A stretch of DNA of 64,000 bases from Oscheius onirici (taxonomy: Eukaryota > Nematoda > Chromadorea > Rhabditida > Rhabditidae): positions 1,984,001-2,048,000 of the forward strand of contig OW051472.1 of assembly GCA_932521025.1 (NCBI GenBank). Reading direction: 5' to 3'. The notes beneath the pieces were generated by a model. The model searched no databases. It was not told the origin of the DNA and was given only the letters and a program-made list of their open reading frames with translations. This document shows positions 1 to 9,929 of the stretch, piece by piece (the stretch's first letter is position 1; every line of letters begins with the position of its first letter). The position numbers were made by a program, and so were the translations under genes.

Positions 1-372
1 TTGAGAGAAAAATACAAAAAATTGGATGAAAATGAGAGAGAAAATAAGAAAAGGAGAAAATGGGAACGGAAGAACTTTTCCAACGAGAACGACATCGCGT
101 AAACGGCGTGCACTTCTTGAATTTTTCTCCGTTTTGTTAATTTTCTGCATAAACCCACGTTTTTGCCAAAAAGGATGAAAAGTATTGATAAATACAGGTT
201 GGGTACAATAAATAGAGAAAAAAGACATAAAATTGAGATCGAGCAATTTTTTTGGTAAGAAAAACATGAAAGAGGGCAAAACAATCTTATTCCTGCAAGA
301 ACACATAAAAATCACAACGAGAGCATTCAATTTTGACTAGATTTAGCCCGTTTTGGTGAAAAAAGCCAAAGT
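1..372. other. AT-rich sequence downstream of MTFP1
   Basis: No coding exon, RNA gene or clear repeat is visible. The stretch is A-rich on the plus strand and lies 3' of the minus-strand MTFP1 gene, so it probably contains its 3' untranslated region and flank. Confidence 0.5.
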
Positions 373-1275
373 TCATTCCATTTTGTCAGCGACGGGCTGA
401 CGATTGCTGTAGTACTTGCGAACGGTCTCATTCATGCCAATTTCGACGGCCGAATCGATCGGATGCACGATGAAGGGGATAGTTCCGAGTCCGATGGCTG
501 TCACGATCCACTTTCGCATCGGAGCTGGCCAGTTCGTCGTCCTATAATTGGGAAAATGAAGAGGGGTGTGAACTGTCGAGTATGCGGCTTTCAAAAACTT
601 ACTTGTTGAGCAAAAGTCCGCTGTAATGGCAGATGCGATTGATTGTGAAGCCGGGAATCGCAACGGAGGCCAAGGCTTGCCAGAGGAAGGTGTCCGCAGC
701 GGCGATGGCTACTCTTTTACGTCTCTCTTCTGCTGTAGGCCAAGATTGCTGAAAATTTATGTTGTTTTACGAGAAAAATGTAAAACAACAGCGATGTGGA
801 CTACCGAGGCTGCGAGAAAGCAACAAGTAAGCTAATTAAGCAGGACAAATGCCAACAAAACGTACGAGCCTTGTGAACCTTCTTGCTCTTGTCCATGGCG
901 TCGGCACAGGCATAGCCGAGAGCCACTACGTAGGTCGCCTTCACGGCGGCCGTGTGCAGCATCGAGCGGAAAGCCTCGCCGACCTCGTTGGCATAGCCTG
1001 AAAGCTCATTTTGAGATGAAAATACAAGAAAATGGTGAAATTGTGAGCAGAAAACATAGCTTCCTGCTTGCTGGGAGAACAAAACCTTGAAGTTTTGTCT
1101 CCAGAACGTTTTGTATCGAGTTTTGTGCAGGAAAAACACCGGAATCCAGCAAAATGGCAAAAATTGAACCAATAATGAGGAAAGACTGACCCAAGTAGCG
1201 AATTGGCGTGTCTCTGTAGACGTCGATCTGCTCCAGCTCCCTCTGAATGAGGCTGAAGGAATCGGCTCCGGCCAT
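373..1275 (-). CDS. MTFP1: Mitochondrial fission process protein 1 (MTFP1/MTP18)
   Basis: Predicted mitochondrial inner-membrane protein that promotes mitochondrial fission. Exons on the minus strand are 1275-1191, 997-866, 748-603 and 541-373, with a probable 5-nt microexon at 809-805. The spliced protein is about 178 residues; the human protein has 166. Family landmarks are YRDTPIRYLGYANEVGEAFR near residues 20-40 (human has YRDTWVRYLGYANEVGEAFR), a hydrophobic stretch ending ACADAMDKSKK, DTFLWQALASVAIPGFTINR, and RKWIVTAIGLGTIPFIVHPI before the C-terminus. Exon junctions are phase 1 (exon 1/2) and phase 2 (exon 3/4). The exon 2 to exon 3 join only works in frame with the microexon, or with a weak donor after KSKK. 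The family call rests on recalled sequence and is strong; the exon 2/3 join is uncertain. Confidence 0.9.
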
Positions 1276-1831
1276 TCTCTGGAATATGCAACATTTTTAT
1301 CGATTCTTTTGAGAAAATGCCAGAAAAACGGCTGAAAACGATAGAATATATTCAAATACAATTTTCAAGCTATTTAGACGGTCTAGGCTAGTTTCTGAGA
1401 CATTTTTCAAGCTGAGGCATATTTTTGAGCTCCTGTTGGGAAAAACTGGCTAAAAATGGAGAAAATTTGGAAGAACGAGACAAAGACGGAAGAATTTGGG
1501 CGGCTCAATAATTGGCTACGTGATTGCGTATTGGCACTGTCTACAGTAATCTAAATCGCTAGATTCAACGTTTCCAGGCTTTCTTTGTGGGTTTTCTAGC
1601 CGAAAAAGTGATTTCTCATCTTTTGATGTTATGCGAAGTTGTAGAGGAGACGAAGGGGTACAAACCTTTAGAACACTGATGCTGAAAATTGATTGTTCTG
1701 GAATTTTTCACAAAAGTTTGTTTCTAAACAAAACTTGAGAAAGATTACAAGACTTTTTGTTCAAGAACTTTTGCACAAAAAAGGATTACAAACCATTGAA
1801 CTCGATCAATTACCGTCTTTTGCTCCCCAAA
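1276..1831. promoter_or_regulatory. Shared divergent promoter region
   Basis: MTFP1 starts at 1275 on the minus strand and the transporter at 1832 on the plus strand, so these 556 bp must hold both 5' regions. No repeat or further coding exon is visible. Individual promoter elements cannot be assigned by eye. Confidence 0.5.
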
Positions 1832-3836
1832 ATGGGTAAGTCCATACTCTCTTCCAAAACAGCCATGTAATTCTACCTAGGGCCCTCTTCCACGTCAAAA
1901 CCTACCTCCACGACGCCACTTCTTCGCAAGAGAGCAACCTCGAAGCCTCGAAGTCCAGTGAGCACGCGAGCAACCTCGAAGTCCAGTGAGTACGCGACAG
2001 ATGAGGCGGCGGCCAAAATCGTCCAGGGACTCGGCTGTCCGGATGAGGAACGTCGCTACCAGAATCTGGACGAGATCTTGGCCAGTTTCGGCAACTGGAA
2101 GCCGTTCTACCGTAACCAGATAGTCTTTTCCTGCATTCTGTGGCTCATCACAGCCATGTCCTACGGTCTGGTCAACGTGCTGAGAGACTGTGCCCTGACG
2201 CCAATCGACAAGGCTACCGTCTACTGTAACTGCATCAATGACAAGCATACTGTACAGCAGGAAACTCTCAAGGACGTCTTTCCCAAGTTCGTCGACTGGG
2301 CGGATCCGGATGAGGATGCAAAAACATACGAATCGGCCTCGGAATGGGGCTACTTCATCGGTCTCGGTCTGCTCTTTTTGGCCAACATTTGGGGACGTCG
2401 TCTGGTCATTGGAATTTCGGCAATAATTACGGGAATCTCAGTCGTGTCGATCTACTGGCTGGCTCAGAGAAGCGTCTACCATACAAGGATGGCTGTCTTG
2501 ATCTCTACTGCTACGGTTACGGTAAGGGAGGGACAGGGACAGGGACAGTGATGAATCTATACTCTTTCAGCTCGTGGACTTCACTACTCTGATCAATATG
2601 CTCGAATGGATTCCTTCAGCTGCTCGTCCTTTGGCCATCTTCTGTCAGCAGGCCTGCTTCTATTTGTCGACTGTTCTCAATGCCTTCATCGTCCGCTATA
2701 GCTTCAGTTTCGCCCCGTACCTTCTGATCATCTACGCCGGAGCCGCGTTCGTCATGGGAGTCGGAGTCTTGATGCAAGTGCCGTTTTGATAAGCTACAGA
2801 CTCCACAGTTCACACACGGCTTTTTTTCAGCTTCCACCACGATTCTCCCTACTTCTACCTGATGCGTCACGACATTGACAATCTCCACCTGAGCATTCTG
2901 TCCATTGCCCGTCATCGGAAGACTGAACTCTCCTCGGACGAAGAACTCGCTGTGGATGACGCCATTGACGATGTAGCCTTTGTCGTCTTCGAGGGCAACG
3001 ACACGATGATTGACGCCGCCATTCGGATGTTCTCGAATCTCAAAGTCGTCCGCAGTCTCATGATCATCATGGCCGTCCAGACGGTTCACAGCTCCATTGG
3101 CAGCTTCATCAACGTCCAAAAACTCGGCTTTTTCACCTGGGGCATCTTTGAGATGCCGATTCGGAATGCCATCTACAATTGTGCCGGTCTCCTCATGGCT
3201 TTTCTGATTCTCGGACGTCGTCGGGCTCTCGTCATTACAATGTCCTTCGTCTCGTCCGGATTCCTCCTGGTTCTCATCTATGGCTTGACGGGAGATTTTA
3301 GCTACGATACCTGTACGGGAAGCTATGTTTCCCGCGATGCCGTCGGCTACATGATTCTCATCCTGATGCTGCTGGCCGAGATGAGCAAAAGAGCCGGAGT
3401 CATGACCTCGATGCTGTACACGATCGAGTACTTTCCTACGTCGATACGACCCATCTGCATCTCTCTACAGTACGCCACAATCACGAGCTTCGGGGCATTG
3501 TTCAAGATGCTCTCCGAAATTGTCAAGGTTCGTTTTTTAGCTCGGAGTCATTTTACCGAGGCCACAGGCTCGGCAGTTCACACGCCTTTACCCCAAAAAG
3601 ACCGATTTCAGGTCCACGGTCTCCACTGGCAGCGTCTCCTCCCGATCATTCTGTGTGCCCTGATGGCCGGTGGCTCTCTTTTCCTGCACAGAAAGCCCTT
3701 CAATCTGTCGGCCTGGTATGCGGATCTGGAGCCGGAGAAGAAGCACAAGGATCGCGAAGTCTACCCCAAGCCGCTGTTGGTCAAGAAGCCGAGAGAAAAG
3801 AAAAAAGACGACGAGAACAAGTCGGAGTACAACTAG
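1832..3836 (+). CDS. SLC22-like organic ion transporter (major facilitator superfamily)
   Basis: Probable plasma-membrane solute carrier of the organic cation/anion transporter type. Exons are 1832-1835 (only ATGG), 1881-2521, 2571-2773, 2831-3527 and 3612-3836, giving 589 residues. Features in order: a Ser/Thr/Lys-rich N-terminus; an SLC22-like entry motif NLDEILASFGNWKPF followed by a first membrane span; an acidic extracellular segment; then paired spans with GRR loop motifs (IWGRRLVI and LGRRRALVI) and YTIEYFPTSIRPICIS, comparable to the SLC22 YxxELYPTxxR motif before a late span. The cytoplasmic tail is very Lys/Glu-rich. The 2773/2831 join needs a GC-AG intron (donor GCAAGT). The 84-nt last intron has no stop and a length divisible by three, so its retention would keep the frame. 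The substrate is unknown. Confidence 0.75.
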
Positions 3837-3852
3837 AGAACTGCTCGGAAAT

Positions 3853-3858
3853 AATAAA
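3853..3858 (+). other. Poly(A) signal of the transporter
   Basis: AATAAA lies 17 nt after the transporter stop codon, at the position expected for nematode 3' end formation. Confidence 0.6.
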
Positions 3859-4340
3859 GCCTTCTTGACTGAATCTTTGTCGCTATGTCTCTCTGTTTCT
3901 CTCTTTTTAGACCGAATTCTTTCAATTGGCCTCTATTTCTGTGTTGTTCAAATATTTAAAGAGAAAACAATGTTCATTCGGAAGTGCATGACATCAACAA
4001 TATATGACATTCTTGGGGCAGGCAAAAAACGGAATAGATGGCAGAGTAGGAAGATGAAAAAGGCACGAGAACATGACAAACAGTGAGCGAAATTGGTAAG
4101 AACAAGGGCCAAAATTTGAAGGAAAACGATAAAGACTGAAACAATAGAGGGAGAAGCTATCTTCACCTCTGACAAGGAGATTGAGATAGGGGCACAGAGA
4201 GACAGATTGAGAGAAGGAATAAAGAGAGAGACAACAATGAGTGGCTTGGCTCAAAATAAAGCTGACAACTGGAAAGACACAAGCTTTTGAGGGAAACCAG
4301 TGAAACGTGATCTAAAAACTGAGAAAAAAAATGTGAAAAA
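3859..4340. other. Intergenic region between convergent genes
   Basis: It separates the 3' ends of the transporter (plus) and the F-box pseudogene (minus). It is purine-rich on the plus strand around 4170-4240 with GAGAGACA-like runs. No gene is visible. Confidence 0.45.
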
Positions 4341-7300
4341 CTATGGCTGGAATCCTGCATAATATCTAGCAGCTTCGGCAGACTCTTCAATGGCATTGTT
4401 GTTTTCAAAGCTGATGCCATTCCACTGCGAGACCAGTTTCGGGCAGTAGGCTTCCAGCTCCGCTGGTGACTTTTGAACAAAATAGTTGACGTGTTCGGCC
4501 AGTTTGATCCAGTCAATCAACGCTCCACAGCTGAATGTTCGATCATAATTTATTTCTTCCCAGATGAGTTGGGTTTGGCCGATGCTGGGCTCAAGACGAA
4601 GCACGACGAATTGCGGACCGTCTTCAGGTGGACAAATCATGGCCCAGATGGTTCCCGGGTCTGAAAGTTAGGCATAGAGGTAGGCTCCCTTACACCCCTT
4701 TTGGACACCGGAAAGGACCACGGAAGCCTTCCCCGGTTGAGTTAAACTACTGACTAGACATAGTCTTTTCAAACTGAAAGGTAACTGCCGGATTACTGTA
4801 GACATTGTCAGATAAATAGGCTAACTAATTAGTCCCTTTTTCACCTGGGACAAACAGCTTGAAACACACAAAAAATGCCGAAAACAGCTCTTAAAGTTGA
4901 AAGGACTGGTGCTGTTGGTCTCGACGCGTAAAAAAATCTACAATAATCTGCCAGTTACCTCACAAGACTCTTTGTATTCTTGGCCGACCAGACGTTTATA
5001 TGTCCCCAAAAACTTACTGGAACCTCCTCGTTGAACTCGAGCAGTTTGAAGACCCCATCAAACTTCTCCATCTCGAAATTGACAACCGCTGGCATGACCA
5101 AGATGATTTTTTTGAAGTAACTGAAACGTTCACTACGTGGTTTTTAGAAGGGAAGATAACTGACTCTAATGTGCATGTTGAAGTTGGCCTCGAACTCCAT
5201 CTCCGTTGTCGAGTCAACGTGCTCCACAGAGTTGTCCTAAAACTAAATGTTAGGTCCAAACTTGAGGAAAAGGTACCAGCCATGTGTTGTATTGAGGTGG
5301 CCACCGTCTCAGAGCTTTGAAGTCAACTCCGTCGAATGAGTCAAACATGAAGCGAAGAAATCCCACCGGCTCCGAAAAAGAACTCAAAGCCCGGGAGATC
5401 TTGTTCTTGCAGAATCCAGTCGAACAGCATGGTGACAAGTCGTCATCCCGATCCAGAGGAAGTGAACGGAGAGATAGACGTCCTTCATTAGAGGGAGCCA
5501 ACATGCGGCTGAAGCCGAGCCAGGAAAACTCCCCTCCAGGTCTGTTGATCAGTCGGAAGTCGTGATGATAAAGGTGCTGAAATGTTTCCATTAGAAATGC
5601 ATAAGATCAAACTTTGGTAGTGAGCTGTAATCGAAGGACGTTTATTTTTTCTTCAAAAAGGGCAGTTTTTTCAGCTTTCAAAAGCTGCAAGTGGCTCCGA
5701 ACTGTAATGTTTCACTCATCAAATAAAGCAAAAAAACTGAGAATTGATGGATAGTTTCTGCATGCATATATCGTAAAGTCATTTTTATCTCTTCCCCCAA
5801 ATCTTGCGACTTCGAGAAGAAATCGCATTTTTCCAGGTCATACTTACATTTTCCAGATTTCTAATGTCCAACAATATTATATAGTCAGTTCAAAATATAG
5901 AGAGCATAATTTGAATTTGCCCGCTATTTTTGGTTGGCTGAGTAACCAGCATTTACATGCTGTATCATCCTACGCAGCTAAATTTCCGCCAATTTGATTT
6001 GAAAAAAGTTCTATGAAGAAAGCGCGGGCCAATTCAAATTATGCTCTATACATTTTGAACAGACTATAGCATTTGGTGAACTTTACTGAACATCGCGAAG
6101 CTTGATAATGCTTTGATCGTAATAAATTTTTGCTCAGACACTCATTAAAAACTGGTTTTAAATCCATTTTAAATTGTTTCAAAATCTCTGTGTCTGAAGC
6201 TTGTGTGCAGTTTACAATTGGGAGTTAGTAGTAAAAAGGTCAGGCAAGTCAGGTTTTACAAGAGCCAGAACTTTGGTCTTGGTCAGTTCCCATAGAAACG
6301 GATTTCAGTGATCTTTTTTAATTTCGGGTAGAGTAGACGGGCCCCTTGTGTGTCTCACTTTACTGACCTGAATTCGAAGAGGTAGCTGAATCTGTCGACT
6401 TTTTCGAAAAGCGAAATATCCTTGTCACAGACAATAGGTTTCGATCGCATTCGTCTTCTTCGAACTTCTGCAAACGGCTTTGCCCGTACTATTGGACAAG
6501 TTAACCTGATTATACATATTTGCCAAAGTTGATAAAGTCGTTAACGTTGCAGTAGAAGAGAGTCAGATAATATTGACCATTCGGCATTCTACGAATTTCC
6601 TCGTCGAATTCAGTTCCGGCCATAGAGGAAGTTGCCTTTTCAACGTCAAGGGCCTGAAATATCTGTCTATGTCCCTGTCTCTCTAACACAAACCTCGATT
6701 ATGTTATAAGTGTGTTCCTCCTGGTGAATACAATGGATCTTCGCAGTCGAGATCAACCTGAGGAATTGGGAAACCAACTCCCAGAATGGAGTTTCCGCCA
6801 AGTTGCTGCACATGTTCTGAAATTGTGGATATTAGCAAGACGGTGGTGACAACGTACTATTACGGTCATTTTAAACTTGTATGGAGAGAGAAACTGTGCC
6901 ACTCCGTTGAGCTCCATTCTATTTGACAGACGTTCGGTTCGATCCCAGCATACACAAGTGACCGACTTTTGTCACAAAGCCACTGACAGTCCCATGGAAA
7001 TCGTGCAAGTCCGCTGGAAATCGATTGATGTCTCTGTCTCTCTCTCTTTCTCTCTTCAGTCAAACTATAAAGCATACCTGGCCAAAGACTCGGATTCATT
7101 CCACTATAGAGATCCACCTCTCTGTTGGCTTCTTGACTGTTAGAGCAGACGTCAAACATCATCTGCCCCAATTCCTTATCCCAGTAGATGTACGTAATGA
7201 TGTTGCTCTTGACAAGCAGATTATGATGTCCCTGCATCTGCTCCGAGACGTTTTCAAACGCCCGACAGCTCTTCGAAAGCGTGGTGCGCACGGCAACATC

Positions 7301-7420
7301 TTTCACCTAAATTTTTTTCTTATTTTTCCTTCCTGGTTTTTGCGTGCCTACCTTCAGCAGAATGGCCTTATGCACCTTCGGATCTAGTCCACGAACGAGA
7401 AAATTGTGTGCTGATGGCAT
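4341..7420 (-). pseudogene. F-box gene with two F-box-associated modules, decayed copy
   Basis: Paralogue of the genes at 16405-20740 and 26127-30392. Recognisable exons are 7420-7352, 7306-7078, 7013-6858, 6816-6694, 6653-6516, about 6467-6372, 5576-5277, 5236-5165, 5120-5000 and 4667-4341. Exon 1 encodes 23 residues, the same length as in the next copy, and runs into an F-box-like segment (LDPKVHKAILLK, then TTLSKSCRAFENV). The C-terminal module occurs twice, with CCSTGFC near 5400 and a WNGISF end near 4410. Signs of decay: in exon 3 the frame meets a TAG just before the conserved MELNGVAQFLSPYKF block and resumes one base off; the junctions 5165/5120 and 5000/4667 do not match in phase. 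The large intron holds a MITE. A functional SCF adaptor with unusual splicing is possible but less likely. Confidence 0.6.
5880..6068. mobile_element. MITE with about 40-bp inverted repeats and TA ends
   Basis: The left end begins TATAGTCAGTTCAAAATATA and the right end is its near-perfect inverse, ending AACAGACTATA. The inverted repeats reach GAGCATAATTTGAATTTGCC on the left. The length of about 189 bp and terminal TA suggest a Tc1/mariner-type non-autonomous element. It sits in an intron of the F-box pseudogene. Confidence 0.75.
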
Positions 7421-7973
7421 CTGAAAAAGTTCTCAGTGTTTTAGAACAACAGTCTTCTAGTCGGACTGCCCAAAGAAATGGTGAGGGAGCAGAGAGATAG
7501 AGAGGTATAAGGACGATCATAGACAGGCTGGCACATCACAATGTATGGCTATTTTGGGATCGCAATTCCAGCAACTAGTAACCCCTTCCACTTTTCCCTC
7601 TTATAACTTTCTTCCAAAACATATTTCGAAATCAAGTCCCATTTTCAAATTGGTGTTGACTCCGAGTTTGCAAGCGCACAAAAGTTACCTCGGCCATCTG
7701 CTCTCCTTGTTTTTCTTCTATTGCGTTGAGTGACGGTTCGGACAAAAGTAGCGCTTGTAAACGGCAGGGTGACTAAACATCCCCCCCCCCAAACAGCAGA
7801 GCTAAAACAAAACTGTCCAAGCGCTATATTTCCAACTTGTTTTGACTAATTCCTTCAATTACAAAGTGAAAATGATAATGATTTGCACCCCCTGCAGATT
7901 CTATGAAAATATTCTAAATGACGGTTTATTTGTAATAAAGCCTGTATATTCAACAGCTTTCATTTTTTATCAG
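7421..7973. other. 5' flank of the F-box pseudogene
   Basis: It separates the minus-strand F-box start from a possible plus-strand exon at 7974. A poly-C run lies near 7782-7791. No other feature is visible. Confidence 0.4.
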
Positions 7974-8275
7974 TCGAGTCTATAGAATGTATCAAAACGT
8001 TTGCCGTCGACTCTTACTACGATGATGTACAACAGCCACGTGTGGACGACACTCTCGGATTTCTCCAAGATTATCAGTTTCAGAGATACTACCTTGCTAA
8101 AAAGATTCTCATGGTAAGCAGTTTGTAAATTGTGCGTAAAAGTTTGTAAACACTATCCAGTGGTTCGATTTTCTATGATAACTTTTACAGGGAACCGAGA
8201 CTCCTTTACAAGGGGGTCAAGACCAAAAGAAAGACCCTGCTAAAGAAAATTGGGGATACTGTAGGATTCAAATTT
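7974..8275 (+). CDS. Possible orphan exon pair, unrecognised
   Basis: Two plus-strand segments behave like consecutive exons. The first, 7974-8113, follows a TTTTTTATCAG acceptor, encodes 46 residues including DSYYDDVQQPRVDDTLGFLQ, and ends at a GTAAGC donor in phase 0. The second starts at 8191 after TTTTACAG, in matching phase, and is rich in Gln/Lys (QGGQDQKKDPAKENWGY). Its frame then runs into the GACAGAGGGA satellite. No start or 3' end was found and I do not recognise the protein, so this may be a gene fragment. Confidence 0.3.
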
Positions 8276-8575
8276 CTGTAGAGATACAGAATGACAGATT
8301 AACAGAGGGACAGATTGACAGAGGGACAGATTGACAGGGGGACAGAGGAACAGAGGAACAGAAGGACAGAGGGACAGAAGGACAGAGGGACAGAAGGACA
8401 GAGAGGGACAGAGAGGGACAGATAGGAACAGATAGGGACAGAGAGGGAAAGAAAGGAACAGAGAGGGACAGAGAGGGACAGAGGGAGGGACAGAGGGACA
8501 GTGTGAATAGTGACAGAGGAGCAGAGGAACAGAGGGACAGACTGACAGAAGTACAGAGGGATGGAGGGACAGATG
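8276..8575. repeat. GACAGAGGGA minisatellite
   Basis: About 300 bp of imperfect 10-12 bp units around GACAGAGGGA. Minus-strand frames read through it as Pro/Ser/Leu/Cys-rich repeats, which are not genes. The same motif recurs in short form inside introns elsewhere in the window. Confidence 0.9.
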
Positions 8576-8578
8576 GAA

Positions 8579-9027
8579 AGAAATACGAAAAGTGAAGGGC
8601 AAGTTGGAGGAAAAAAGAATAAATTACATAGTTGATCGTTAGCCATCTTTTCCAGACATGAGTGCAATGCTTCATAGAATGTTCATAAGGACTCGAGATT
8701 TGTAATTTTAGTCCTGAGGCAGTACGAGACTGAAATTATAAATGGAACAATGAAATGTTTGACCCAAGGCTGCGCAAAAATAAACAAAAAGCACTTTTCA
8801 AAACCCTGACAGGATACAAACTTTTCGAGTTTAATGTTTCTCACGGAATGTTGATAGGAATGCCATCTTGTGCCATCTTGTGCTGCTTTGATCGGTCTTT
8901 ACCAATTTGAAATTGTAAAATTGAATCAAAACCAAAGGGGAATGGAGAAATAGACGGATCGATGGACATCTACCAGACATATGACTATTCAAAAAGGGTC
9001 TGAATCACTCCGTTTATATTAGCTGTG
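8579..9027. repeat. Near-identical direct duplicate of 21173-21616
   Basis: About 449 bp match the later copy almost base for base, apart from small indels (for example ACAT inserted near 8627 and TC near 8839). It ends inside the CTGAATCACTCCG repeat. High identity implies a recent copy event. Confidence 0.9.
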
Positions 9028-9140
9028 CCTCACTCTTTTTACTGACTGAAAAAATCGGGGGGGGGACGCGAGGGGCTACAATGCACTTTTGGAGGGGAGA
9101 GCAAAGGGCAGTAACTCTGTCGCAAAATGAAGCGAAAACT
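8975..9140. repeat. CTGAATCACTCCG repeat, copy 1
   Basis: It contains AAAAAGGGTCTGAATCACTC, a TTTTTACTG segment, then AAAAAATCGGGGG and GGGCTACAATGC. Further copies lie at 20860-22200 and a short one near 15760-15800. The unit ends in short inverted sequences in some copies; its class is unknown. Confidence 0.6.
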
Positions 9141-9929
9141 TATAGGTATAGCTTGAAAAACGTTTTCAATTGACGTGAAGGATTTAGAAGAAAAGAAAAG
9201 TAAGGACAACAAACAGAACAAAACGACGCATTTGTCTGGAAAAATAGGTCAGAAAGGCTAATACCCAGCGTTCAAAATAAGTCTTAGAGCGTATTTGAGT
9301 CAATACGATCAAGATTATCACTTTTAGGACTCTCATTTCAGTAGCTTTCACATCCTAGAGGTTATCTTACATACCGAGTTCGATAACCAAACTAAAAAAA
9401 GTAGGAAAGTAGGATCGGAAAATGACGAAAGATGTTCACTGAAACCTACAAGAGAGAGAATGGAAGAGAAAAGACAAATCTGTCAACAAGGGAGAGGACT
9501 GAGCATCGGGCCGAAAAGTGTCGGTGTCTACAGGGGTCCCGCCCTCTTTCAAGCCATGAGGAAAGGGCGGCTGATCGATTCATTAGTAATCCAGAGCATA
9601 CCGAGGGACCATAAAGAGTTGAAAATGGGGTGGAAAGAGTCAGAAATTTGTTGGGCAATTAGCCTTGGCGATAATATGCAGTATAAGAGAGGGCTGGACA
9701 ATTATGGGGTCATCAGTGGGTCAGCTATTCGACAGCTACTGGGTGCCAGGTTCATACCACTTGTGGGGGATACGGTTGCGTGACATCATCGGATTAGCAA
9801 CAACTGTCAATTACGCAACAGAAACTGTTAGTCATACAATAAGCGGGGACCGTATCTGTCTGTCATTATTCTTCTATACCCAACTCTCTTCGTTTGAACC
9901 GAAAAATTATCACAAAATCACAAAAAGTC
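9141..9929. other. Intergenic, one diverged repeat
   Basis: Around 9490-9605 there is a diverged relative of the GGTCGGAAAGAGTC...GATTCAATG repeat found near 15850 and at 22900-24100. Open frames on both strands here show no splice structure or recognisable domain. Confidence 0.4.

Noticed and set aside
5000-5320. 106-codon plus-strand open frame
   Set aside because: Antisense to the second module of the F-box pseudogene, whose minus-strand exons have paralogues.
8240-8675. Three long minus-strand open frames rich in Pro, Ser, Leu and Cys
   Set aside because: They are translations of the GACAGAGGGA satellite in its three frames; there is no splice context.
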